37,760 nt of DNA, taken from JAGXQV01 sp964505475 (lineage in GTDB: Bacteria > Pseudomonadota > Gammaproteobacteria > Burkholderiales > Sulfuricellaceae). The position numbers and the translations under genes are program-made. Shown here one piece after another: positions 15,984 to 22,632 of this stretch; position 1 is the first letter of the stretch, and each line of letters begins with the position of its first letter. The stretch covers positions 1 to 37,760 of the forward strand of contig CAZDIJ010000029.1 in NCBI GenBank assembly GCA_964505475.1. The letters are read 5' to 3'. The notes beneath the pieces are model-generated. The model saw only the letters and a program-made list of their open reading frames with translations. It had not been told where the DNA came from and did no database searches.

Positions 15984-17027
15984 ATGCGCCCTTCCCACCT
16001 GATTACCATCCTCGACCGCGAATTTCAGAGCGTCGCCGCCGGCCACCATACTCCGGTGATGCTGTGGGGGCCGCCCGGCGTCGGCAAGTCGCAGATGGTG
16101 GCGCAGGTCGCCGCCCGCCACGGTGTGCCGGTGGTCGATATCCGTCTCTCGCAGATGGAGCCTTCCGACTTGCGCGGCATCCCCTACCGGGTGGAAGGGC
16201 GCGTCGAGTGGGCGCCGCCGTCGATGCTGCCGCATGCCGGCGATCCGCCGCAGGGCATTCTTTTTCTCGACGAGATCAACGCCGCGCCACCCAGCGTTTC
16301 CGCCGCCGCCTACCAGTTGATCCTCGACCGCCGCCTCGGCGATTACCGGGTGCCCGAGGGCTGGGCGATCTTCGCCGCCGGCAACCGCCAGGGCGACCGG
16401 GGCGTGACCTATACCATGCCGGCGCCGCTGGCCAACCGCTTTTCCCATTTCGAGGTGGAAACCCATCTCGACGACTGGGTGGCCTGGGCTTACCAAACTG
16501 GCATCGACGAGCGCCTGATCGCCTTTTTGCGCTTCCGCCCCGAACTGCTGTTCGATTTCGACCCGGCGGCCAACCCGGTGGCTTTCCCCAGCCCGCGCTC
16601 GTGGGAATTCGCCCACCGCGCCCTGCGCAAATTCGGCGAGGAAGGATCGCTCCTGCTCGATACCTTGAAAGCCTGCGTCGGCTCCGCCGCCGGCATCGAG
16701 CTGCATGCCTTCGTCGCCAACCTGGAGCGCATGCCCGACCTCGACGCCATCGTGCGCGGCGAAGAAGTCGCCGCTCCCCAGGAAATCGACCTGCAATACG
16801 CCGTCGCCTCGGCGCTGGTGGGCCGCGCCGTGCGCGCCAAGGGCAGCGTCGATGCGAAAGCGGTGTACGGCAACATCCTCGACTATGCCGCCAAGCTGCC
16901 GTTGCGCGAAATGGGCATCATGCTGGTGTCCGACATGCACCGCGCCATCGGCCAGGAACTCTTCGGCGTGCCGCAGTTCGGCAAGTGGGCGAACGCGGTG
17001 GCGGATTTGATGCTGTATGAGATGTAA
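15984..17027 (+). CDS. MoxR-type AAA ATPase
   Basis: A 347-residue AAA+ ATPase of the MoxR/AAA_5 kind with Walker A GPPGVGKS (29-36), Walker B ILFLDEIN (Asp96, Glu97), a sensor-1-like AAGN segment (FAAGNRQGD) and an ANRF arginine-finger region (APLANRFSHFE). Such ATPases work with VWA-domain partners to remodel or insert metal cofactors into target enzymes, as in the NorQ/NorD and CbbQ/CbbO pairs. The matching VWA protein is encoded two genes downstream. The last codons overlap the start of a small membrane-protein gene by 11 bases. Its target is unknown; the DsrS-like neighbour makes a sulfur-metabolism substrate a reasonable guess. Confidence 0.9.
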   Translation: MRPSHLITILDREFQSVAAGHHTPVMLWGPPGVGKSQMVAQVAARHGVPVVDIRLSQMEPSDLRGIPYRVEGRVEWAPPSMLPHAGDPPQGILFLDEINAAPPSVSAAAYQLILDRRLGDYRVPEGWAIFAAGNRQGDRGVTYTMPAPLANRFSHFEVETHLDDWVAWAYQTGIDERLIAFLRFRPELLFDFDPAANPVAFPSPRSWEFAHRALRKFGEEGSLLLDTLKACVGSAAGIELHAFVANLERMPDLDAIVRGEEVAAPQEIDLQYAVASALVGRAVRAKGSVDAKAVYGNILDYAAKLPLREMGIMLVSDMHRAIGQELFGVPQFGKWANAVADLMLYEM

Positions 17028-17406
17028 TAGCGGAATCGAAGATTCCATCCTCGCCTGGCTGGGCAGGTTTTCGGTCGGCTTGGCGTTATTCGCCGTTCCC
17101 GTCTGCCTGGTCGATCCCGTCGCGTTGCTGGTTTCGTTCGTTGCCCTGATCCTGGGCGGGTTTTCCGCAATCGCCGGCAAGCTGCGTTATGTCGTGATAG
17201 ACGGCCTGATCGTTACCGTGACCATCGTGCTCGTATTTGTTACATTTCCCCCGGCACCCGAGGTGTCTTGGTCCACTGGGCTGATGTTGGGATTGCGAAT
17301 GTTCGTACCGCCTTACCTGATTGCCGTGGCATTGGCCGTATTCGGACGGTGGCGCTTGCGCCGCCGCTCCCGCCCGGCCCCCACCCCACAGGCTGACGCT
17401 TCCTGA
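17017..17406 (+). CDS. Small integral membrane protein, unknown function
   Basis: A 129-residue hydrophobic protein with about four membrane helices (roughly 14-32, 34-53, 59-77 and 88-110) and a strongly basic tail (RWRLRRRSR) expected on the cytoplasmic side. Start ATG 17017 overlaps the 3' end of the AAA ATPase gene by 11 bases, and the VWA gene begins 4 bases after its stop, so it is embedded in that operon. I recognise no family. A membrane anchor or partner for the ATPase/VWA pair is possible but is inference from position only. Confidence 0.7.
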   Translation: MRCNSGIEDSILAWLGRFSVGLALFAVPVCLVDPVALLVSFVALILGGFSAIAGKLRYVVIDGLIVTVTIVLVFVTFPPAPEVSWSTGLMLGLRMFVPPYLIAVALAVFGRWRLRRRSRPAPTPQADAS

Positions 17407-17410
17407 TTTC

Positions 17411-18640
17411 ATGACTACCGACCTCGAAACCAAGCTCGCCGCCGCGCGCACCCGCCTGATCCTCGACAAGCCGTTCCTCGGCGCGCTGGTGATGCGCCTG
17501 CCGATGAAGGCGGCGAATCCCGAGTGGTGTCCGACGGTCGCCACCGATGCCCGGCATTTCTATTACAACGCCGATTACATCGACAGCCTGAGCCTGGAGC
17601 AGACCCAGTTCATGCTCGCCCACGAGGCGCTGCACTGCGCGCTGTCGCACTTCGCGCGGCGCCAGCACCGGGTCAAGCACCGCTGGGACCTCGCCTGCGA
17701 TTTCGCCATCAACCCGCTGCTGGTCAAGGACGGACTGAAGCCGCCGCCCGGCGCGCTGGTTCTTGACGTTTTCGAGGGCATGAGCGCCGAGGAAATCTAC
17801 CCGGCGCTGCAAGACAACGATACCGACCAGTTGCTCGACAAGCACCTCTACGACGGCGATGAAGGCGGAGGCAGCGGGAACAACGACGAGATGGAGCAGT
17901 CCGCCGGCAGCGGCGGAGAAAGTGTGGAGCGTAGCGAAAGCGGCCGGGGCGGCGGCACGGAAACCGGGCGGGAGAGCCAGGGAGAAAAACCTGCGCCGCT
18001 TACTCCGCAGGAGCGCGACGAACTGGCGAGCCGCTGGCAGCAATACCTCGCGTCGGCGGCGCAATCGGCGCAGGCGGCGGGCAAGCTGTCGGGCACCATG
18101 GCGCGCCTGGTCGATCACCTGCTGCAACCCAAGCTGCCGTGGCGTACCCTGCTGGCGCGCTACATGAGCCTCAGCGCGCGCGACGACTACACCTACCAGC
18201 GTCCTTCGCGGCGCGAGGGGGCGATGATTTTCCCCAGCCTGCGCAGCGCCCAACTGGAAGTGATCGTGGCGCTGGATACCAGCGGTTCGGTGTCGGATGC
18301 CGACATCGGCGAATTCTTGGCGGAAGTCGATGCATTGAAAAGCCAGTTGCGCGCCCGCGTCCACCTTGTCGCCTGTGACACCGCTTTGAGCGGCGACGGC
18401 CCATGGCTGTTTGAACCCTGGGAGGCGCTGGTCGCGCCGCGCCAGTTCGCCGGCGGCGGCGGCACCAGCTTCGTGCCGGTGTTCGACTGGGTGGAACGGC
18501 AAGGAAGCCGCCCCGATTTGTTGCTGTATTTCACCGACGCCGAGGGCGATTTCCCCGCCGCCGAGCCGGACTACCCGGTGCTGTGGCTGGTCAAGGGCAA
18601 GGCCCAGGCGCCGTGGGGGCAACGCATACAATTGAATTGA
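17411..18640 (+). CDS. VWA-like protein with metallopeptidase-like domain (DUF2201 type)
   Basis: A 409-residue cytoplasmic protein. The N-terminal half carries a zinc-peptidase-like HEALH motif (His71, Glu72, His75). A low-complexity Gly/Ser/Glu linker covers about 150-195. The C-terminal half is a VWA-like domain with the metal-binding DTSGS (289-293) and a GGGGTSF loop. This two-domain layout is typical of partners of MoxR-type ATPases, and the ATPase gene lies upstream in the same operon. Start ATG 17411 lies 4 bases after the membrane-protein gene. Whether the HExxH site is catalytic is unknown; the pair may act as a chaperone or metal chelatase. Confidence 0.9.
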   Translation: MTTDLETKLAAARTRLILDKPFLGALVMRLPMKAANPEWCPTVATDARHFYYNADYIDSLSLEQTQFMLAHEALHCALSHFARRQHRVKHRWDLACDFAINPLLVKDGLKPPPGALVLDVFEGMSAEEIYPALQDNDTDQLLDKHLYDGDEGGGSGNNDEMEQSAGSGGESVERSESGRGGGTETGRESQGEKPAPLTPQERDELASRWQQYLASAAQSAQAAGKLSGTMARLVDHLLQPKLPWRTLLARYMSLSARDDYTYQRPSRREGAMIFPSLRSAQLEVIVALDTSGSVSDADIGEFLAEVDALKSQLRARVHLVACDTALSGDGPWLFEPWEALVAPRQFAGGGGTSFVPVFDWVERQGSRPDLLLYFTDAEGDFPAAEPDYPVLWLVKGKAQAPWGQRIQLN

Positions 18641-18643
18641 AGG

Positions 18644-18661
18644 GTAGGAGGCCGCTCCTAC
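18644..18661. repeat. Short GTAG-type REP hairpin
   Basis: GTAGGAG (18644-18650), loop GCCG, CTCCTAC (18655-18661), in the 42-bp gap between the VWA and DsrS-like genes. The GTAG start is typical of bacterial REP sequences mobilised by RAYT transposases. It may stabilise the upstream mRNA. Confidence 0.55.
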
Positions 18662-18682
18662 AATATTAAAGATCGCGAGATC

Positions 18683-19801
18683 ATGGAACTATCTCCTGAA
18701 GACAGCCTGCGCCTCAACGTCCTGCTCGCCAGCGGGGTGCAGGCGATCCGCATCGACGAACAGAGCCTGGTGCTGCATGCCCTGACTCCGCGCGGTGAAG
18801 CGAGCATTCCCCTGCATCCCGACGGGCGCAAGGAGTCGTATCTGCGCCTGGTGCGCGAACTGCTCTCCGGCCACGCTCTCGGCTCACCCGGCGGGTTCCC
18901 GATCTATTTACGCAACTGGACGCGCTCCGGCCAGCCGATGGGCGACAACCTCGACAAGCTGCTGCTGCTCGGCGAACCCGAGGCGGTGGTGTCGGTGGCC
19001 TATTCGCCCAAGATCACCGCCGAACTGGCGCGGCTGGCATGGTGGGCGATGCCGGCGGCCGACAATGCGCGGCGCATGCTGGAGCGCGAGTGCGTGGCGA
19101 ACAGCGAGATCGGCAAGGTGCTGGCGGAATTCCTCATCGAACACTTGCCCTTCGAGAGCAGCCCACACGTGCAGATGGACACCGTGCGCATCGTGCTCCA
19201 TCCCGGCCTGATCGACGAAGCCGCCCGCCTGCGCCTGTGGAACAAGGCGAGCCGCAACAATGCCTATTACGTGCCGTTCCTCCAGCGCCTGCCGGACGAT
19301 CTGCCCGCCCCGCCGCTGCCGCGCGCCGACCGGGAAGCCGTTGCCGCGGCGGTCGGGAAACTGGCGGCAGGCGGCAACCCCTACGCGGCAACCTTGCTGC
19401 GCGTTCTGTCGGGCAGCGGCCAAGCCTTCCTGCGTACCGCCGAGGAGGTGGTGGCGCGCCCCGCCGACCAGGATGTGGCGGTGGCCGCATTCAATGCGGT
19501 GGCGGCTTATTTTTCCGCGCTGCGTCTGGATGCGGATTCTTTCGGGAAACTCGAAACCCTGCCTGCGGCAGTCGAACTCCTGCTCGATCAAGCGCCGGCG
19601 GCCGGCGCTGTCCTGGCCATCGCGCCGGCGTTGCGCGCCGAACTGCATGCCATGCTGATGCTGGCGCACATGGATGCCGAAATCGCCCGCCCCATTCTGT
19701 CGCGCACCACCGCCGAGGGAACCCTGATGCGGCGCAAGCTGGAACCGGTGACCGCACCGTTGCGGGAACAGATGGCGGTGCTGCGTGGTGGCGGAAAATA
19801 A
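18683..19801 (+). CDS. dsrS: DsrS-like protein (sulfur oxidation-associated)
   Basis: A 372-residue soluble protein without signal peptide or membrane helix. Its opening (MELSPEDSLRLNVLLASGVQ, then AIRIDE), a LLSGHALGSPGGFPIYLRNW stretch, LLLGEPEAVVSVAYSP and WWAMPAADNARRMLE match my memory of DsrS, a cytosolic protein linked to the reverse dissimilatory sulfite reductase genes of sulfur-oxidising bacteria such as Allochromatium; its biochemical role is not known to me. It is not next to dsrAB here but follows the AAA/VWA genes in the same direction, 42 bases downstream, and ends at a strong terminator. The identification rests on sequence memory, so I hold it at moderate confidence. Confidence 0.6.
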   Translation: MELSPEDSLRLNVLLASGVQAIRIDEQSLVLHALTPRGEASIPLHPDGRKESYLRLVRELLSGHALGSPGGFPIYLRNWTRSGQPMGDNLDKLLLLGEPEAVVSVAYSPKITAELARLAWWAMPAADNARRMLERECVANSEIGKVLAEFLIEHLPFESSPHVQMDTVRIVLHPGLIDEAARLRLWNKASRNNAYYVPFLQRLPDDLPAPPLPRADREAVAAAVGKLAAGGNPYAATLLRVLSGSGQAFLRTAEEVVARPADQDVAVAAFNAVAAYFSALRLDADSFGKLETLPAAVELLLDQAPAAGAVLAIAPALRAELHAMLMLAHMDAEIARPILSRTTAEGTLMRRKLEPVTAPLREQMAVLRGGGK

Positions 19802-19829
19802 ACGGGGGAGCCGCGGCTCCCCCGTTTTA
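19801..19829. terminator. Bidirectional intrinsic terminator
   Basis: Perfect palindrome from AACGGGGGAGCC to its complement at 19801-19826, followed by TTTT on the plus strand; it begins within the stop codon of the DsrS-like gene. The downstream gene converges from the minus strand (stop at 19850), so the hairpin can serve both, though the A-run needed for the minus direction is short. Confidence 0.85.
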
Positions 19830-19849
19830 CTTCTTTTCGTCCGTGTCGC

Positions 19850-20554
19850 TTATTTTTCCGCGGCGCGCTCCGGCATAAGCAGACGCGACATGTAGTCGGC
19901 CACGGCTTCCGCATCGGCATTCGAGTAGTCCTTGACCACCTTCACCATCTTGGGATTGGCGTTGCGGCGCTTGCCGTCGCGGATGTCGCGGACTTCGCGC
20001 GCCAGGTATTTGAAGTGCTGGCCGGCCAGCACCGGGTAGAATTTGGCGGCGTCGCCCTCGCCGTTTTCGCCGTGGCACGACTGGCAATCCTTGACATACA
20101 GGTCCTTGGCGCGCGTCAGGGCGGCGCCCGGACCCTTGCCGTTGTCGCGGGGAATCTTCATATTTTGCAGATATACCGCGATGTCGGCGATTTCCTGCGG
20201 CGTCACCACGTGCTTGCCGGCGAAGGGGAACATTTTCGGGTTGTCGCGGCGTCCCTCGCGGGTGTCGGCCATCTGCTTGACGATCACGCTGGCGTGCTGG
20301 CCGGCCAACTGGGGATAGGTGCCGTCGGGAATGCCCGCGCCGCTGGGTTTGTGGCAGCCCTGGCAGCCCTGGTAGGCTTCCTTGCCGCGCTCGGCGTTGC
20401 CCTTGAGCTTGAGGATTTCCTTTTTCTCGCCGCTGTCGGCGTTCCACACGTAGTTCGGCGATTCGATGCCTTCCGCCACCGGCTGTTGCGGTGGGGCGGC
20501 CAGGACGGAAAGCGGCAGCAGGAGGAAGGTCAGGGAGAGTGCGTGCTTTTTCAT
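19850..20554 (-). CDS. Periplasmic di-haem cytochrome c (c4-like)
   Basis: A 234-residue exported protein with a signal peptide (LSLTFLLLPLSVLAA) and two CxxCH haem-binding sites, CQGCH (64-68) and CQSCH (157-161). The layout of two similar ~90-residue cytochrome domains, each with a P.LAGQH segment after the haem site, fits the cytochrome c4 superfamily; these pass electrons to terminal oxidases. Compared with the other two cytochromes in this cluster it has a longer N-terminal linker (about 21-52). The start ATG at 20554 is preceded by AAGGA. It is the last gene of the minus-strand cluster, 13 bases after another cytochrome, and ends facing the terminator at 19801. Confidence 0.92.
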   Translation of the reverse strand: MKKHALSLTFLLLPLSVLAAPPQQPVAEGIESPNYVWNADSGEKKEILKLKGNAERGKEAYQGCQGCHKPSGAGIPDGTYPQLAGQHASVIVKQMADTREGRRDNPKMFPFAGKHVVTPQEIADIAVYLQNMKIPRDNGKGPGAALTRAKDLYVKDCQSCHGENGEGDAAKFYPVLAGQHFKYLAREVRDIRDGKRRNANPKMVKVVKDYSNADAEAVADYMSRLLMPERAAEK

Positions 20555-20567
20555 CGGGGATGTCCTT

Positions 20568-21191
20568 TTATTTCATGCCCATAATATATTCGGAAACCGC
20601 TTTCATTTCCTGTTCCGACATGCGCATGGCCAGCGATTGCATCACCAGGCCGCGATCGTTTTCGCGCTCGCCGCTGGCGAAGCGCTTCAGCTGCTGGTAG
20701 GTGTAGGCGGCGTGTTGGCCGGCGAGATGCGGGTATTTCTCGGTGCCGCTGGCGTTCGGTAGATGGCAGCCGTAGCAGGCCGGTACGCCGTTTTCGGGAC
20801 TGCCTTCGTCGTAGAATTTCTTGCCGGCTTCCACCAGTTCCGGGTTTTTCACCGTACCCGGCTTGCTTTTCTGGGCGGCGAAATACACCGCCAAATTAGC
20901 CATGTCGTCGGAGGAAAGGCCGGCGACCAGCCCGGACATGACATCGCTCTTGCGTTTGCCGGACTTGAAGTCCTTGAGTTGCTTGAGGAGATATTCCGGC
21001 TGCTTGCCGGCGAGCTTGGGAAATTCCGGGTTGGTCGGCTCGGTGCCGTTGCCGTCCATGCCGTGGCAGGCGATGCATACCTGCGCCACGATCTGCTTGG
21101 CTTTTCCCATGTCGCCCTTGGGGGGCGCGGCCAGGGCGGCATTCGCCATCAGGCCGCCTGCGATGATCGCTGTGGCGGTAATGTATTTCAC
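20568..21191 (-). CDS. Cytochrome c4-type di-haem protein
   Basis: A 207-residue exported cytochrome with a signal peptide ending near ALAAPP and haem sites CIACH (39-43) and CYGCH (139-143). The two-domain arrangement, paired LAGKQ/LAGQH segments and total length match cytochrome c4, a periplasmic electron carrier. The start is a GTG at 21191 supported by GAGGAG seven bases upstream. It precedes the 234-residue cytochrome by 13 bases on the minus strand and probably forms a two-gene unit with it. The 226-bp space upstream holds its promoter region plus the insertion element at 21304-21410. Confidence 0.94.
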   Translation of the reverse strand: MKYITATAIIAGGLMANAALAAPPKGDMGKAKQIVAQVCIACHGMDGNGTEPTNPEFPKLAGKQPEYLLKQLKDFKSGKRKSDVMSGLVAGLSSDDMANLAVYFAAQKSKPGTVKNPELVEAGKKFYDEGSPENGVPACYGCHLPNASGTEKYPHLAGQHAAYTYQQLKRFASGERENDRGLVMQSLAMRMSEQEMKAVSEYIMGMK

Positions 21192-21293
21192 TTCTTGCTC
21201 CTCGATTACCTTGAATTAAGTAAAAATTCTACATGTAATCGAAAAACGATACGCTGATAAAAATCAACTTCAGGCCAAAATGCCAGTTGGTAA

Positions 21294-21422
21294 AATTTCT
21301 ATATGCCTATGAATAATTTTCAGGCGCACCCTAAAGGGCATAAAGGAGAAGGGACGGGGATGAGGGAGCATGGGATGCAAGGCAACATCCTGAATTGTTG
21401 TTCATAGGCATGAATTTCTATA
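21294..21422. mobile_element. Small MITE-like insertion at the 3' end of ccsA with 10-bp target duplication
   Basis: A 10-bp direct repeat AATTTCTATA occurs at 21294-21303 and again at 21413-21422. Inside it are terminal inverted repeats TGCCTATGAA (21304-21313) and TTCATAGGCA (21401-21410), leaving two bases (TG) before the right direct repeat. The ~107-bp body has no coding potential that I can see. The right direct repeat includes the ccsA stop codon (complement of 21418-21420), so the element landed exactly at the gene's end without changing the protein. Confidence 0.65.
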
Positions 21423-22575
21423 GCGTGCCGTAGGAATGCAGGCCGGTCAGGAACATGTTGACGCCGAGGAAGGCGAAAGCCGTCACCAGCAGGCCGATCA
21501 CCGCCCACCAGGCCAGCATCGGGCCGCGCAGGCCTTTTACCAGGCGGATGTGCAGCCAGGCGGCATAGTTCAGCCAGACGATCAGCGCCCAGGTTTCCTT
21601 GGGGTCCCACGACCAGTAGCCGCCCCATGCTTCCGCCGCCCACATGGCGCCGAGGATGGTGGCGATGGTGAAAAAGGCGAAACCGATGGCGATGGCCTTG
21701 TGCATCACGTCGTCGAGCACCTCGGTATCCGGCAGCCGCCCCGCCAGCCAGCTTTTGTTGCGCAGCAGGTAAGCCACGCCGACCATTGCCGCCAGAGCGA
21801 AGGCGCCATAGCCGATGAAATTGGTCGGAACGTGGATTTTCATCCAGTAGGATTGCAGCGCCGGCACCAGCGGCTGGATGTGATGGGCGCCGCGGTCGAA
21901 GGTGTACCACAGGATGAAGCCCACCGCCGCGCTGATTACCGGCAGGACGAAGGCGCCCATCTGGCGGTTCTGGTAGTGTTCCTCGTAATACAGGTAGAGC
22001 AGGGCGGTGAGGATGGCAAACAGGATGAATACTTCGTACAGGTTGCTGAGCGGGATGTGGCCGATATCCGGGCTAATCAGGTAGGACTCGTACCAGCGCA
22101 CCATCAAGCCGATGGTGCCCATCGTCGCGGCGCTCCAGGTGATCGCGGCGGATACCCGGCTGGCGAACGCTGAGCGCGCCACCATGCCGAACCAATAGCC
22201 GGCAGTGGCAATCACGAACAGGGCGCTCATCCACATGATGGCGGATTGGCTGGAGAACAGGTATTTGAGGAAGAAGGCCTTGTCGGCGCGCGCCAGTTCG
22301 CCGTGGTATTGGCTGACGCCGAACAGGGACAGCGCGGCGATCGCCAGCAGGAACGGGCGCATCGGCTTCCAGTACCAGCCCAGGGCGACCAGCGAGACGG
22401 CGGTCAGGATCAGAATGCCTTTTTCGTAGCCATCCATGTAGTCGGCGTAGAGAACGAAGGCGTAGAGGCTGCCGGCGGCGGTCAACAGGGCGAACAGCCA
22501 GTCGAACCACGACAGGGTTTTCAGCAGGGGCGGACGTTCGTAATAGTTTTGCGTTGCGGGTGTTTCCAAGGCCAT
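21418..22575 (-). CDS. ccsA: Cytochrome c biogenesis protein CcsA/ResC (System II haem handling)
   Basis: A 385-residue polytopic inner-membrane protein that exports or presents haem and, with CcsB/ResB, attaches it to apocytochromes in the periplasm. The tryptophan-rich WWD-type signature is present (AWGGYWSWDPKETWALIVWL), as are conserved His residues in the helices (e.g. YTFDRGAHHI, KIHVPTN, DDVMHKA). About eight to ten membrane helices are visible. Start ATG at 22575 is preceded by AGGA. It follows the ccsB gene on the minus strand after a 57-bp gap with a short palindromic repeat. The stop lies inside the direct repeat of the insertion element. Often annotated ccsB or resC in betaproteobacteria. 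Confidence 0.95.
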   Translation of the reverse strand: MALETPATQNYYERPPLLKTLSWFDWLFALLTAAGSLYAFVLYADYMDGYEKGILILTAVSLVALGWYWKPMRPFLLAIAALSLFGVSQYHGELARADKAFFLKYLFSSQSAIMWMSALFVIATAGYWFGMVARSAFASRVSAAITWSAATMGTIGLMVRWYESYLISPDIGHIPLSNLYEVFILFAILTALLYLYYEEHYQNRQMGAFVLPVISAAVGFILWYTFDRGAHHIQPLVPALQSYWMKIHVPTNFIGYGAFALAAMVGVAYLLRNKSWLAGRLPDTEVLDDVMHKAIAIGFAFFTIATILGAMWAAEAWGGYWSWDPKETWALIVWLNYAAWLHIRLVKGLRGPMLAWWAVIGLLVTAFAFLGVNMFLTGLHSYGTL

Positions 22576-22599
22576 TTTTTGATCCTAGAAAAATCGGTT

Positions 22600-22623
22600 A
22601 ACCACGGGGCGCACGGGGTGGTT
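22600..22623. repeat. Solo copy of the AACCACGGGG repeat between ccsB and ccsA
   Basis: AACCAC at 22600-22605 and GTGGTT at 22618-22623 form a small stem; the left 19 bases match the arm of the inverted-repeat element at 10272-10399 apart from one base. It sits in the 57-bp gap between the two cytochrome-assembly genes. Confidence 0.5.
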
Positions 22624-22632
22624 CAATTATGT

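Noticed and set aside
21320..21910. Minus-strand frame running through the insertion element and the ccsA 3' part
   Set aside because: It overlaps ccsA in another frame and its tail is the non-coding body of the MITE-like element.
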